A stretch of 36,126 nucleotides of DNA from an uncultured Eubacteriales bacterium. GTDB taxonomy: Bacteria; Bacillota; Clostridia; Oscillospirales; Oscillospiraceae. Under the pieces are notes generated by a model. It did not search any database, was not told where the DNA came from, and saw nothing but the letters and a program-made list of their open reading frames with translations. The translations under genes were made by a program, and so were the position numbers. Location: assembly GCA_900319465.1 (NCBI GenBank), contig ONOL01000016.1:1-36126 (forward strand). Direction: 5' to 3'. Below are positions 24,985 to 33,383 of the stretch, one piece after another (the first letter of the stretch is position 1; each line of letters starts with the position of its first letter).

Positions 24985-25569
24985 ATGAAGATCTGCATTT
25001 ACGGCGCCTCGGGAGACGAACTGGCGCAGGAATACTTTGACGCGGCGCAGTCGCTCGGCCGCCTGATCGCCGAGGGCGGGCACAGCCTGGTTTTCGGCGG
25101 GGGCAGCCGCGGCCTTATGGGCGCCTGCGCCCGCGGCGCGCTGTCTCGCGGCGGGGAGATCGTCGGCGTGGCGCCGCGCTTTTTCGACGAGCCCGGCATC
25201 CTCTTTCCGGGCTGCAGCCGTTTCGTCTTCACCGAGACCATGCGCGAGCGCAAGGCCGTGATGGAAGACCTGGCGGACGCCTTCGTCGTCCTGCCCGGCG
25301 GCATCGGCACCTTCGAGGAGTTTTTGGAAACGCTGACCCTGAAGCAGCTCGGCCGCCACGACAAGCCGATCGCCGTCCTCAACACCCTCTCCTATTACGC
25401 CGACCTGCTGCGCATGCTGGAGACCGCCGCCTCCGGCGGTTTTCTCAGCCGCGGCTGCTTTGGGCTCTTCGCGCTCTGCGAAACGCCCGAGGAGGCGCTG
25501 CGGCAGGTCTGCGCCGCGCGGCCGCTGTCCGGCAGCATCCGCCGCCTCGCGGATTATACAAAAAATTGA
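24985..25569 (+). CDS. LOG-family nucleotide phosphoribohydrolase
   Basis: The 194-residue Rossmann-fold protein belongs to the LOG (lysine decarboxylase-like) family, which splits nucleoside 5'-monophosphates, in plants to release cytokinins. The diagnostic motifs are GGGSRGLMG (38-46) and PGGIGTFEE (104-112, the PGG-x-GT-xx-E motif), with MRERK (86-90) before them. Bacterial members often have unknown physiological substrates; nucleotide clean-up is a reasonable guess. The start is MKICIYGASG, just after AGGAGA. It is divergent from znuA and has its own terminator, so it is probably monocistronic. Confidence 0.92.
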   Translation: MKICIYGASGDELAQEYFDAAQSLGRLIAEGGHSLVFGGGSRGLMGACARGALSRGGEIVGVAPRFFDEPGILFPGCSRFVFTETMRERKAVMEDLADAFVVLPGGIGTFEEFLETLTLKQLGRHDKPIAVLNTLSYYADLLRMLETAASGGFLSRGCFGLFALCETPEEALRQVCAARPLSGSIRRLADYTKN

Positions 25570-25586
25570 ACGCGTATTCCCCCTTG

Positions 25587-25626
25587 AAATCTCCGCGCAG
25601 CTATTGAATTGCGCGGAGATATTTGT
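25587..25626 (+). terminator. Terminator of the LOG-family gene
   Basis: ATCTCCGCGC (25589-25598) pairs with GCGCGGAGAT (25611-25620), followed by ATTTGTT. The U-tract is modest. The loop carries the -35 box of the recJ promoter. Confidence 0.65.
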
Positions 25627-25632
25627 TAGAAT
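25604..25632 (+). promoter_or_regulatory. Promoter of recJ inside the upstream terminator
   Basis: TTGAAT (25604-25609) and TAGAAT (25627-25632) are 17 bp apart. The -35 box lies in the loop of the terminator hairpin of the preceding gene. Confidence 0.7.
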
Positions 25633-25665
25633 AAATTATTATAAAGAAAATGAATGGAAGCGTTT

Positions 25666-27681
25666 ATGAATCGGAAGGAATGGACAATTCCATACGGTGA
25701 GCCTCCCGTCTCCCCGGAGCTGCTGGAAGCGGGCTACGGGCCGCTGCTCTCGGCCGTGCTGACGCTGCGCGGCTTCACGACGGCGCGCAGCGCGCACCGT
25801 CTCATGGAGGGCGGCGCCGAATGCCTGCACGATCCCCTGCTGCTCGGCGGCATGGCCGTCGCGCGCTCCCGCATCGAGCAGGCGATCCGCCTGGGCGAGA
25901 CGGTCGCCGTTTACGGCGATTACGACGTGGACGGGATCACCGCCACCTGCCTCGTGACGGATTACCTCCGCCGGCGCGGCATCCGCTGCCTCCCCTATAT
26001 CCCCGACCGCGGGGAGGAGGGCTACGGGCTGAACTGCAGCGCGGTGGAATCGCTGCGCAAGCAGGGCGTGACGCTCGCCATCACGGTCGACTGCGGCATC
26101 ACCGCCGTGGAGGAGACCGAGTACGCCCGTTCCCTCGGCATGGACGTGATCATCACCGACCACCATGAGTGCAAGACCGGCTCCCTGCCGGACGCGGTGG
26201 CCGTGATCGACTGCAAGCTCGAGGGCGAGACCTACCCCAATCCCAGCCTCGCCGGGGTGGGCGTCGCGCTCAAGCTCGTCAGCGCCTGCGACGGGGACGG
26301 GGAAGCGATGCTTGAACGCTACGCGGATCTGGTTGCCGTCGGGACGGTGGCGGACGTGATGCCCCTTGTGGACGAGAACCGCTACCTGGTGCGCCGCGGC
26401 ATCCGAAAGCTGGAGGAAAACCCGCTGCCCGGCTTTGCGGCCATGCTGCGGGAGGCCGGCGTGGACCCGCAGCACCTCACCGCCTCGGCCATCGGCTTCA
26501 GCCTCGCGCCGCGCCTCAACGCCGCCGGGCGTCTGGGGCAAGCCTTCAAGGCCGGCCGCCTGCTGATGTGCACCGACGAGGCGGAGGCCGCCGCGCTCGC
26601 GTCCGAGCTGTGCGAGCTCAACCGGCGCCGCCAGAGCATCGAGACCCAGATCTGGCAGGAGGCGCAGGCGCAGCTTGCCGACGTGAAGCCCGGCGAGCCC
26701 ATCGTCCTGGCCAGCGACCGCTGGCACCAGGGCGTGATCGGCATCGCCGCCTCGCGCATCGCCGAGCAGTTCGGCATCCCCGCCATCATGATCTGCCTGA
26801 TGGGCGACCAGGGCAAGGGCTCCTGCCGCAGCTACGGCGGCTTCAACCTCTACGATGCGCTCGCCGCCTGTTCCGGGCATCTGCTCGGCTTCGGCGGGCA
26901 CGCGCTCGCCGCGGGGCTTACGATCGCCCCGGACAAAATCGAAGACTTCCGCCGCGCCCTCACGGCCTATTACCGCGCGCACAGGCCGGAGGAGCAGCCC
27001 GAGGTCCGCTGCGACCTGCTGATCCGTGATCCCGCCCTGCTCAGCATTGAGAACGTGCGGGAGCTGGATCTTCTCGAGCCCTACGGCAACGGAAACCAGA
27101 AGCCCGTCTTCTGCCTGTCGGACGTGGAGCTGGAGTCTGTTTCCGATGTGGGCGGCGGCCGCCATATGCGCGTGCGCGTGCGGATGGGCCGGTCCCGCTT
27201 CGAGGGCATCTTCTTCTCCCACACGGCGGAATCGCTGGGGCTGAAGGACGGCGACCGGGCGGATCTGGCCTTCACCCCGCAGATCAACGACTACCGCGGC
27301 CACGTCTCGGTACAGCTCGTGCTCTGCGGCGCGCGCAGGCACAGCGCCGAAGCCCTCTGCGGAAAGATCCTGGACGGCTGCAGCGAGAGCCTCTGGGCCG
27401 CCGCGGACTACTGCCCCGAGCGGGCCGATTTCGTGCGCGTCTGGCGCGAGAGATGCGGGCTGCGTCCCCTGCCGCGAACGCTGGACGAGCTGCTCGCCCT
27501 CTGTCCCGCCGGGATGGCGCCGGAGAGCTTCTGCATCTGTCTGATGGCTTTCCGTGAGACCGGTCTTCTGGAGGGCGGCGACGGGGTCTGGGGCGCAAGC
27601 CGCGCAGAGATCGGCGGCAAGGCCGATCTGGAGGCGACCGGGATCATGCGCCGCCTGCGCGGCTGCCCGCAATCCAAATAA
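25666..27681 (+). CDS. recJ: Single-stranded-DNA exonuclease RecJ
   Basis: The 671-residue protein degrades single-stranded DNA 5' to 3' in recombination and repair. The DHH domain has VYGDYDVDG (82-90), VDCGI (141-145) and TDHHE (164-168). The DHHA1 domain has GGFNLYDAL (391-399) and GGHALAAG (410-417). An OB-fold and a C-terminal extension follow (about 440-671). The start MNRKEW has GGAAG five bases upstream; an ATG 12 bases earlier is possible. It is the first gene of a run with relA/spoT, dtd and a hydrolase, 17 bases ahead of the next gene. Confidence 0.95.
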   Translation: MNRKEWTIPYGEPPVSPELLEAGYGPLLSAVLTLRGFTTARSAHRLMEGGAECLHDPLLLGGMAVARSRIEQAIRLGETVAVYGDYDVDGITATCLVTDYLRRRGIRCLPYIPDRGEEGYGLNCSAVESLRKQGVTLAITVDCGITAVEETEYARSLGMDVIITDHHECKTGSLPDAVAVIDCKLEGETYPNPSLAGVGVALKLVSACDGDGEAMLERYADLVAVGTVADVMPLVDENRYLVRRGIRKLEENPLPGFAAMLREAGVDPQHLTASAIGFSLAPRLNAAGRLGQAFKAGRLLMCTDEAEAAALASELCELNRRRQSIETQIWQEAQAQLADVKPGEPIVLASDRWHQGVIGIAASRIAEQFGIPAIMICLMGDQGKGSCRSYGGFNLYDALAACSGHLLGFGGHALAAGLTIAPDKIEDFRRALTAYYRAHRPEEQPEVRCDLLIRDPALLSIENVRELDLLEPYGNGNQKPVFCLSDVELESVSDVGGGRHMRVRVRMGRSRFEGIFFSHTAESLGLKDGDRADLAFTPQINDYRGHVSVQLVLCGARRHSAEALCGKILDGCSESLWAAADYCPERADFVRVWRERCGLRPLPRTLDELLALCPAGMAPESFCICLMAFRETGLLEGGDGVWGASRAEIGGKADLEATGIMRRLRGCPQSK

Positions 27682-27698
27682 AATGCGAGGATACTGCT

Positions 27699-29936
27699 AT
27701 GGCTGAGGAAGAGAGAAAACTGAACACCGCTCTTGACCCGGACGAGATGTACGCGGCGCTGGAGGAAAAGATCCGCGCCGGCAGCCATCCCATGGATATG
27801 GCGCGCATCCGCGCCGCCTACGAGATGGCGCGCGCCGCCCACGCCGGGCAGCTTCGCAAGGACGGCTCCCCCTACGTGACCCACTGCGTGGCCGCGGCGG
27901 ACATTTCCGTGGATCTCGGGCTCGACGAGGACTCCATCATCGCCGCCCTGCTGCACGACGTCATTGAGGACACGACCCTCACCCACGCAGACATCGCCCA
28001 CCAGTTCGGCACGGCGGTCGCGGACATCGTGGAGGGCGTCACCAAGCTGACGCGCATGCAGTACGCGACCAAGGAAGAGGAGCAGATGGAGAACCTGCGC
28101 AAGATGCTCATGGCCATGGCCAAGGACATCCGCGTCATTCTCATCAAGATCGCCGACCGTCTGCACAATATGCGCACCATGGCCTACCAGACGGCGGAGA
28201 AGCAGCGCTCCAAATCGCTGGAGACGATGGAGATCTACGCACCCATCGCCCACCGCCTCGGCATGCAGCAGGCGAAATGGGAGCTGGAGGATCTCGCCCT
28301 TCAGTACCTGGACCCCCAGGGCTACAAGGAGATCACCGACTCGCTGGACGCCAAGATGCCCCTGCTGGAAGCCTTCATGGACAGCATGAAGGAGAAGATC
28401 CAAACCCGTCTCGACGCCGAGGGCATCGATTCCACGATCTACTGCCGCATCAAGCACGTCTACTCCATCTACCGCAAGATGTATGCCCAGAAGCTGGACA
28501 TCAACGGCATCTTCGACCTGTGCGCCTTCCGCGTCATCGTCGACACCATCCCCGACTGCTACAACGTCCTCGGCGTGATCCACGATATGTTCAAGCCCGT
28601 GCCGGGGCGTTTCAAGGACTATATCTCCACCCCGAAGCCCAATATGTACCAGAGCGTGCACACCACGGTCATCGGCTCCGAGGGCATCCCCTTCGAGGTG
28701 CAGATCCGCACCTGGGATATGCACCATACCGCCGAATACGGCATCGCCGCCCACTGGAAGTACAAGATGGGCGACGGCAGCGCCGCCCTGCGCCAGGGGG
28801 ACGAGGACAAGTTCGCCTGGGTGCGCCGCCTGCTGGAGAGCCAGCAGGAGTCCGACGCGCAGGACTTCTTCCACGATCTGAAGATCGACATGTTCGCCGA
28901 CGAGGTCTTCGTCTTCTCGCCCAAGGGCGACGTCATCAACCTCCCCGCCGGCGCCACCCCCATCGACTTCGCCTACTGCATCCACTCCGACGTCGGCAAC
29001 CACATGGTCGGCGCCAAGGTCAACGGCCGCATCGTCACCTACGACTACGTGCTGCAGAACGGCGACATCGTCGAGATCCGCACCTCCAAATCCGCCCCCG
29101 GCCCCAGCCGCGACTGGCTGAACCTGGTCAAGAGCGGCTCCGCCCGCACCAAGATCAAGCAGTGGTACAAGAAGGAGCGCCGGGAGGAGAACGTCATCCG
29201 CGGCCGCGAGATGCTCGAGGACGAGCTCAAGCACAATGAGCTGACGCTCGACGACGTCTCCGACGAGGAGGTCATGGCGCCCATCCTCAAGCGGCTGAGC
29301 TTCAACGCGGTGGAAGACCTCTACGCCGCCATCGGCTACGGCGGCGTCACGGCCGCCCGGGTCGCCAACCGCCTGCGCGACGAGCTGAAGAACCTCAACG
29401 CCGAGCGCAAGACCGCCCTCGATAAAATCAACCAGGCCGCCGAGCGGCGCGAGGAGCGGGCCAAGAAGGAGGGCAAGGCCGTCCACGGCATCCTCGTCGA
29501 GGGGCTGGACAACTGCCTGATCAAGTTCTCCCGCTGCTGCACCCCCGTACCCGGGGACGACATCATCGGCTTCATCACCCGCGGGCAGGGCGTTTCGATC
29601 CACCGGCGGGACTGCACCAACTACCAGCAGCGCCTCGCGCATCCCGAGCAGGAGCAGCGCTGGATCAAGGTCTCCTGGGCAAGGGAGGTCACCGACAGCT
29701 ATGTGACCACCCTGACCATCGCCTCCAAAGACCGCTCCGGCCTCGTGATGGACATCGCCACCGTTCTCAACGCGCTCAACGCCAAGGTGCGTACCCTCTC
29801 CTCCCGGAGCCTGGGCTCGGGACTTGCGCTGACGGTGGTGACGATGGAGGTCAAGAACGCGGGAGAGCTCAGGTATATCATGAGCCGCCTCTCCTCCATC
29901 CCCGCCGTCACCGGGGTGACGAGAAACGGCGCGTAA
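27699..29936 (+). CDS. relA: Bifunctional (p)ppGpp synthetase/hydrolase (RelA/SpoT)
   Basis: The 745-residue long RSH enzyme makes and destroys the alarmone (p)ppGpp. The N-terminal HD hydrolase domain is intact: YVTHC (His62), LLHDVIEDT (His86-Asp87, Glu90-Asp91) and ADRLHN (Asp153). The synthetase domain has RIKHVYSIYRKM (250-261), GRFKDYISTPKPNMYQSVHT (303-322) and EVQIRT (Glu333). A TGS domain (about 398-460), a helical and Cys-containing region (SRCCTPVPGDDI) and a C-terminal ACT domain (about 665-745) follow. Both catalytic halves look active. GAGG lies eight bases before the ATG. Its position between recJ and dtd is the usual Firmicutes order. Confidence 0.97.
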   Translation: MAEEERKLNTALDPDEMYAALEEKIRAGSHPMDMARIRAAYEMARAAHAGQLRKDGSPYVTHCVAAADISVDLGLDEDSIIAALLHDVIEDTTLTHADIAHQFGTAVADIVEGVTKLTRMQYATKEEEQMENLRKMLMAMAKDIRVILIKIADRLHNMRTMAYQTAEKQRSKSLETMEIYAPIAHRLGMQQAKWELEDLALQYLDPQGYKEITDSLDAKMPLLEAFMDSMKEKIQTRLDAEGIDSTIYCRIKHVYSIYRKMYAQKLDINGIFDLCAFRVIVDTIPDCYNVLGVIHDMFKPVPGRFKDYISTPKPNMYQSVHTTVIGSEGIPFEVQIRTWDMHHTAEYGIAAHWKYKMGDGSAALRQGDEDKFAWVRRLLESQQESDAQDFFHDLKIDMFADEVFVFSPKGDVINLPAGATPIDFAYCIHSDVGNHMVGAKVNGRIVTYDYVLQNGDIVEIRTSKSAPGPSRDWLNLVKSGSARTKIKQWYKKERREENVIRGREMLEDELKHNELTLDDVSDEEVMAPILKRLSFNAVEDLYAAIGYGGVTAARVANRLRDELKNLNAERKTALDKINQAAERREERAKKEGKAVHGILVEGLDNCLIKFSRCCTPVPGDDIIGFITRGQGVSIHRRDCTNYQQRLAHPEQEQRWIKVSWAREVTDSYVTTLTIASKDRSGLVMDIATVLNALNAKVRTLSSRSLGSGLALTVVTMEVKNAGELRYIMSRLSSIPAVTGVTRNGA

Positions 29937-29963
29937 TCCGGTTTCATTTTTCAAGGAGGTTTT

Positions 29964-30407
29964 ATGCGAGCTGTTGTAACAAGAGTCAAAAACGCCTCCG
30001 TCGTCATCGACGGCGAGGTCCACGGCCAGATCGGCACAGGCTTTCTCGTGCTGCTCGGCGTACATGAGAACGATACCGAGGCGGAGGCGAAGAAGATCGC
30101 CGACAAGCTCTGCGGTCTGCGCGTGTTTGAGGACGCGAACGGGAAGATGAACGTCAACCCCATGGACGCGGGCGCGGCCTTCCTCATCATCAGCCAGTTC
30201 ACGCTGTTTGCCGACTGCCGTTCCCGCCGCCCCGGCTTCTCCCACGCCGCCCGGCCGGAGCTTGCGATCCCGCTCTACGAGCTCGTGATCGCGGAGTGCC
30301 GCGCGCGCGGCTTCACCGTAGAGACCGGCGAGTTCGGCGCGGAGATGCAGGTCCTCAGCCAGAACGACGGGCCCGTGACCATCCTTCTCGACACCGGGGA
30401 GCTCTAA
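29964..30407 (+). CDS. dtd: D-aminoacyl-tRNA deacylase
   Basis: The 147-residue enzyme removes D-amino acids (and glycine from tRNA-Ala) mischarged onto tRNA. Both family motifs are present: SQFTLFADCRSRRPGF (77-92, with the SQFTL core) and NDGPVT (134-139, the G-P cis-proline motif that rejects L-amino acids). Length is standard. A strong AAGGAGG precedes the ATG, 27 bases after relA. The pairing with relA is widely conserved in Firmicutes. Confidence 0.97.
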   Translation: MRAVVTRVKNASVVIDGEVHGQIGTGFLVLLGVHENDTEAEAKKIADKLCGLRVFEDANGKMNVNPMDAGAAFLIISQFTLFADCRSRRPGFSHAARPELAIPLYELVIAECRARGFTVETGEFGAEMQVLSQNDGPVTILLDTGEL

Positions 30408-30482
30408 CCCCTTTACAATGGCGGCGCCCCGGCAAAAACAGATTTGAATCGTATTTCATCCATTTTCAAAGGAGCTTTGCCT

Positions 30483-31094
30483 ATGCTGATCAAAACCATT
30501 CCCGTCGGCCAGCTCGAAACCAACTGCTACGTGGTCACCGATGAAAAGACGCTTGACTGCGCCGTCATCGATCCCGGCGACGAATCCAACGCCATCCTCG
30601 ACTATCTTGAGGACAACCGCCTGCGCTGCCGCGCCATCCTGCTCACCCACGGGCATTACGACCACGTCGGCGCGGTGGCGTCCCTGCAGGAGGAGACCGG
30701 CGCGGCGGTCTACCTGAACGCGCTGGACGACTGGAAGAACAACGAGGGCTTTTCTTTCCCCTATGCCCTGCCCGAAAACGGCAGCTATTACGCGGACGGA
30801 GACGCGGTGGAGGTCGGCGGCCTGCGCTTCGAGGTGCTCGGCACCCCGGGCCACACCCGCGGCAGCGTGACGCTTCGATGTGAAAACGCGCTCTTCACCG
30901 GCGATACGCTCTTCAAAGGAAGCTGCGGCCGCACCGACCTGGCCGGCGGCGACATGGAGCAGGAGCTTTCCAGCCTGCGCCGTCTCTGTTCCCTGCCCGG
31001 GGATTATGAGGTCTATCCCGGCCACATGGACAGCAGCACGCTGTCGCGGGAGCGGCAGTTCAACTACTACTGCCGGCTCGCAATGAACCGGTAA
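30483..31094 (+). CDS. Metallo-beta-lactamase-fold hydrolase (GloB-like)
   Basis: The 203-residue protein has the binuclear zinc site of the fold: THGHYDH (55-61), PGHTRG near residue 125, GDTLF near 143, and PGHMDSST near the C-terminus. It resembles glyoxalase II-type proteins of Firmicutes, whose substrate is usually unknown. It lacks the C-terminal glutathione-binding domain of true hydroxyacylglutathione hydrolases, so thioester hydrolysis is only a guess. AAGGAG lies eight bases before the ATG. It follows dtd as in many Clostridia. Confidence 0.9.
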   Translation: MLIKTIPVGQLETNCYVVTDEKTLDCAVIDPGDESNAILDYLEDNRLRCRAILLTHGHYDHVGAVASLQEETGAAVYLNALDDWKNNEGFSFPYALPENGSYYADGDAVEVGGLRFEVLGTPGHTRGSVTLRCENALFTGDTLFKGSCGRTDLAGGDMEQELSSLRRLCSLPGDYEVYPGHMDSSTLSRERQFNYYCRLAMNR

Positions 31095-31120
31095 TGTTAC
31101 ACAGATACCGCCCCGCGTCT

Positions 31121-31368
31121 GCCTCCCCTGCAAGGGGAGGCGCCCAGTGCGCACACCTTATGGGGTGAGCAGGAAGACGCACAAACCCCTCAGCCGCTTC
31201 GCGGCAGCTCCCCTTGCAGGGGAGCCAATATGGAATAGGGACGCACAAGCCCATCAGCCGCTTCGCGGCAGCTCCCCTTGCAGGGGAGCCAACAAGGAAT
31301 AGGGACGCACAAGCCCATCAGCCGCTTCGCGGCGGCTCCCCTTGCAGGGGAGCCAATATGGAAGGAGA
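31121..31368. repeat. Array of palindromic 64-bp repeats (three tandem copies plus an inverted partial copy)
   Basis: Three near-identical units start at 31177, 31241 and 31305 with an exact 64-bp period. Each contains CAGCCGCTTCGCGGC and the hairpin GCTCCCCTTGCAGGGGAGC. The units differ at only a few positions. An inverted version of the hairpin core, GCCTCCCCTGCAAGGGGAGG, stands at 31121-31140. The third unit ends where the Shine-Dalgarno sequence GGAAGGAG of the next gene begins. Similar repeats are known to me from Faecalibacterium-like genomes as dispersed intergenic elements. There is no spacer variation and no cas gene, so this is not CRISPR. Confidence 0.9.
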
Positions 31369-31373
31369 TTAAA

Positions 31374-32279
31374 ATGGAACCGACACTTGTGATCCTGGCT
31401 GCCGGGATGGGCAGCCGCTTCGGCGGTCTCAAGCAGATCACCGCCGTGGATGAGCACGCTCACGCGATCATCGACTTTTCACTGTTCGACGCCTATCGCG
31501 CGGGCTTCCGCAAGGTCTGCTTCATCATCAAGCATGAGATCGAGGACGATTTCAAGGCGGCCGTGGGCAGACGCATGGAGAAATACTTCAACGTCAGCTA
31601 CGTATTCCAGCAGCTCGACATGCTGCCGGAGGGCTATGCCGTCCCCGCCGGCCGCGTCAAGCCCTGGGGCACCGGGCACGCCGTGCTCTGCGCGAGGGAC
31701 GCGGTAAAGGGACCCTTCGCCGTCATCAACGCCGACGACTTTTACGGCCCGAGCGCGTATCGGACGCTGTACGGCTTCCTCGCCGCAGACCGCCCCGCCA
31801 ATGAGCATGCCATGGTGGCCTATGAGCTGCGCAAAACCGTCACCGAGCACGGCACCGTCGCCCGCGGCATCTGCCAGGTCGAGGACGGCCTGCTCACCGA
31901 CGTGGTGGAGCGCACGAAGATCAAAAAGGACGGCGACGACGCCGCCTATACCGAGGACGGGGAGCATTGGATCCCCCTGCCCGGCGGCTCCCCCGTCTCC
32001 ATGAATTTCTGGGGCTTCGGCCCCTCCATGATGGAGGAGCTCGCACGCCGCTTCCCCGCTTGGCTGGATGAAAACCTGCCGAAAAATCCGGAGAAGTGCG
32101 AATACTTCCTGCCTTTTGTGGCCAACGCGCTGATCAAGGAGCGCGAGGGAAGCGTCCGCGTCCTCAACTGCCGCGAGACCTGGCACGGCATCACCTACCG
32201 GGAGGATATGCCCGACGTGGTCCATGCCATCGCCTCCCTGCGCGCTGCCGGCGTGTACCCCGAAGCACTGTTGGATTAA
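31374..32279 (+). CDS. Sugar nucleotidyltransferase (GalU/RfbA-like)
   Basis: The 301-residue protein is a nucleotidyltransferase that should join a sugar 1-phosphate to an NTP. The N-terminal signature LAAGMGSRFGGLKQ (8-21) binds the nucleotide. KPWGTGHAVLCARD (near 97-110) and INADDF (near 119-124) form the sugar and metal site. It is not a close match to classical GalU in length or C-terminus. The exact sugar is uncertain, though UDP-glucose would suit the neighbouring galE. AAGGAG lies before the ATG and directly abuts the 64-bp repeat array. Confidence 0.9.
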   Translation: MEPTLVILAAGMGSRFGGLKQITAVDEHAHAIIDFSLFDAYRAGFRKVCFIIKHEIEDDFKAAVGRRMEKYFNVSYVFQQLDMLPEGYAVPAGRVKPWGTGHAVLCARDAVKGPFAVINADDFYGPSAYRTLYGFLAADRPANEHAMVAYELRKTVTEHGTVARGICQVEDGLLTDVVERTKIKKDGDDAAYTEDGEHWIPLPGGSPVSMNFWGFGPSMMEELARRFPAWLDENLPKNPEKCEYFLPFVANALIKEREGSVRVLNCRETWHGITYREDMPDVVHAIASLRAAGVYPEALLD

Positions 32280-32304
32280 ACACCATTTAGGAGGAGAATC
32301 AAAT

Positions 32305-33321
32305 ATGAACGTATTGGTCACCGGCGGCGCTGGGTACATCGGCAGCCACACCTGTGTGGAGCTTCTGAACAAGGGCCACGGCGTCGTCGTCATCGACAAC
32401 CTGGTCAACGCCAGCGCCAAAGCCATCGAGCGCGTGGAGCAGATCACCGGCAAGCACGTGGATTTCTATGAGAACGACGTGCGCGACCGCGCGGCGCTCG
32501 ACCGCATCTTTGAAAAGCACGACATCGGTGCGGCGATCCATTTTGCCGGTCTCAAGGCGGTGGGAGAATCCGTGCAGATGCCGCTGGAATACTACGACAA
32601 CAACCTCTTCTCCACCGTCCGCCTCTGCGAAGCCATGCGGGATCACGGCGTGAAGAACATCATCTTCTCCTCTTCCGCGACGGTCTACTCCGGCTCCAAT
32701 CCGATGCCCCTCAAGGAGAGCGACGTGACCGGCATGTGCACCAATCCCTACGGCTGGACCAAGTACATGTCCGAGCAGATCCTGCGCGACTCCGCCAAGG
32801 CCATTGAGGACTGGTCGGTCGTGCTGCTGCGCTACTTCAACCCCATCGGCGCGCACAGCAGCGGCCTGATCGGCGAGGACCCGCGCGGCATCCCCAACAA
32901 CCTCATGCCCTTCATCTCCCAGGTCGCCATCGGCCGCCGGGATCATCTGAACATCTTCGGCAACGACTACGACACGCCCGACGGCACCTGCATCCGCGAC
33001 TATATCCACGTCACCGACCTCGCCCGCGGCCACGTCGCCGCTATCGACTACATGGTCGGGCACCGCGGCGAGAGCGTTTTCAACCTCGGCACCGGCGTGG
33101 GTTACAGCGTGCTGGATATGGTCAAAGCCTTCGAGCGCGTCAACGGGATCAAGATCCCCTACGAGTTTGCCCCGCGCCGCGCGGGCGATCTGCCCAAGCT
33201 CTACTCCGACCCCGACAAGAGCGCCGAGCTTCTCGGCTGGAAGGCCGAGTACGATCTGGACGATATGTGCCGCGATACCTGGGCCTGGCAGTCCAAGAAC
33301 CCCATGGGCTACGGCGAGTGA
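32305..33321 (+). CDS. galE: UDP-glucose 4-epimerase
   Basis: The 338-residue short-chain dehydrogenase-type epimerase interconverts UDP-glucose and UDP-galactose. It has the NAD-binding GGAGYIGS (7-14), the catalytic Ser segment FSSSATVYS (121-129), and the Tyr149/Lys153 pair in NPYGWTKYMSE. RDYIHVTDLA and VFNLGTGVGYSV follow at the usual positions. Length is standard. GGAGGAG precedes the ATG, 25 bases after the nucleotidyltransferase, so the two form a sugar-nucleotide pair. The product feeds galactose-containing surface polymers. Confidence 0.96.
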   Translation: MNVLVTGGAGYIGSHTCVELLNKGHGVVVIDNLVNASAKAIERVEQITGKHVDFYENDVRDRAALDRIFEKHDIGAAIHFAGLKAVGESVQMPLEYYDNNLFSTVRLCEAMRDHGVKNIIFSSSATVYSGSNPMPLKESDVTGMCTNPYGWTKYMSEQILRDSAKAIEDWSVVLLRYFNPIGAHSSGLIGEDPRGIPNNLMPFISQVAIGRRDHLNIFGNDYDTPDGTCIRDYIHVTDLARGHVAAIDYMVGHRGESVFNLGTGVGYSVLDMVKAFERVNGIKIPYEFAPRRAGDLPKLYSDPDKSAELLGWKAEYDLDDMCRDTWAWQSKNPMGYGE

Positions 33322-33337
33322 GGCTTCCGAACCGAAT

Positions 33338-33370
33338 AAAAAAACGCTCCTCTTCAGAGGAGCGTTTTTT
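33338..33370. terminator. Bidirectional terminator between galE and degV
   Basis: A perfect stem pairs 33339-33353 with 33356-33370, with A and T runs at its base, so it serves the converging galE (plus) and degV (minus) genes. Confidence 0.9.
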
Positions 33371-33383
33371 GGATTCCCTTGCT

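Noticed and set aside
27408-30245. A 945-codon open frame on the minus strand
   Set aside because: It is antisense to recJ, relA/spoT and dtd, whose motifs are complete; no plausible start site or domain is present.
31177-31368. Tandem repeats as a possible CRISPR array
   Set aside because: The whole 64-bp unit is repeated with no variable spacers, and no cas genes are near.
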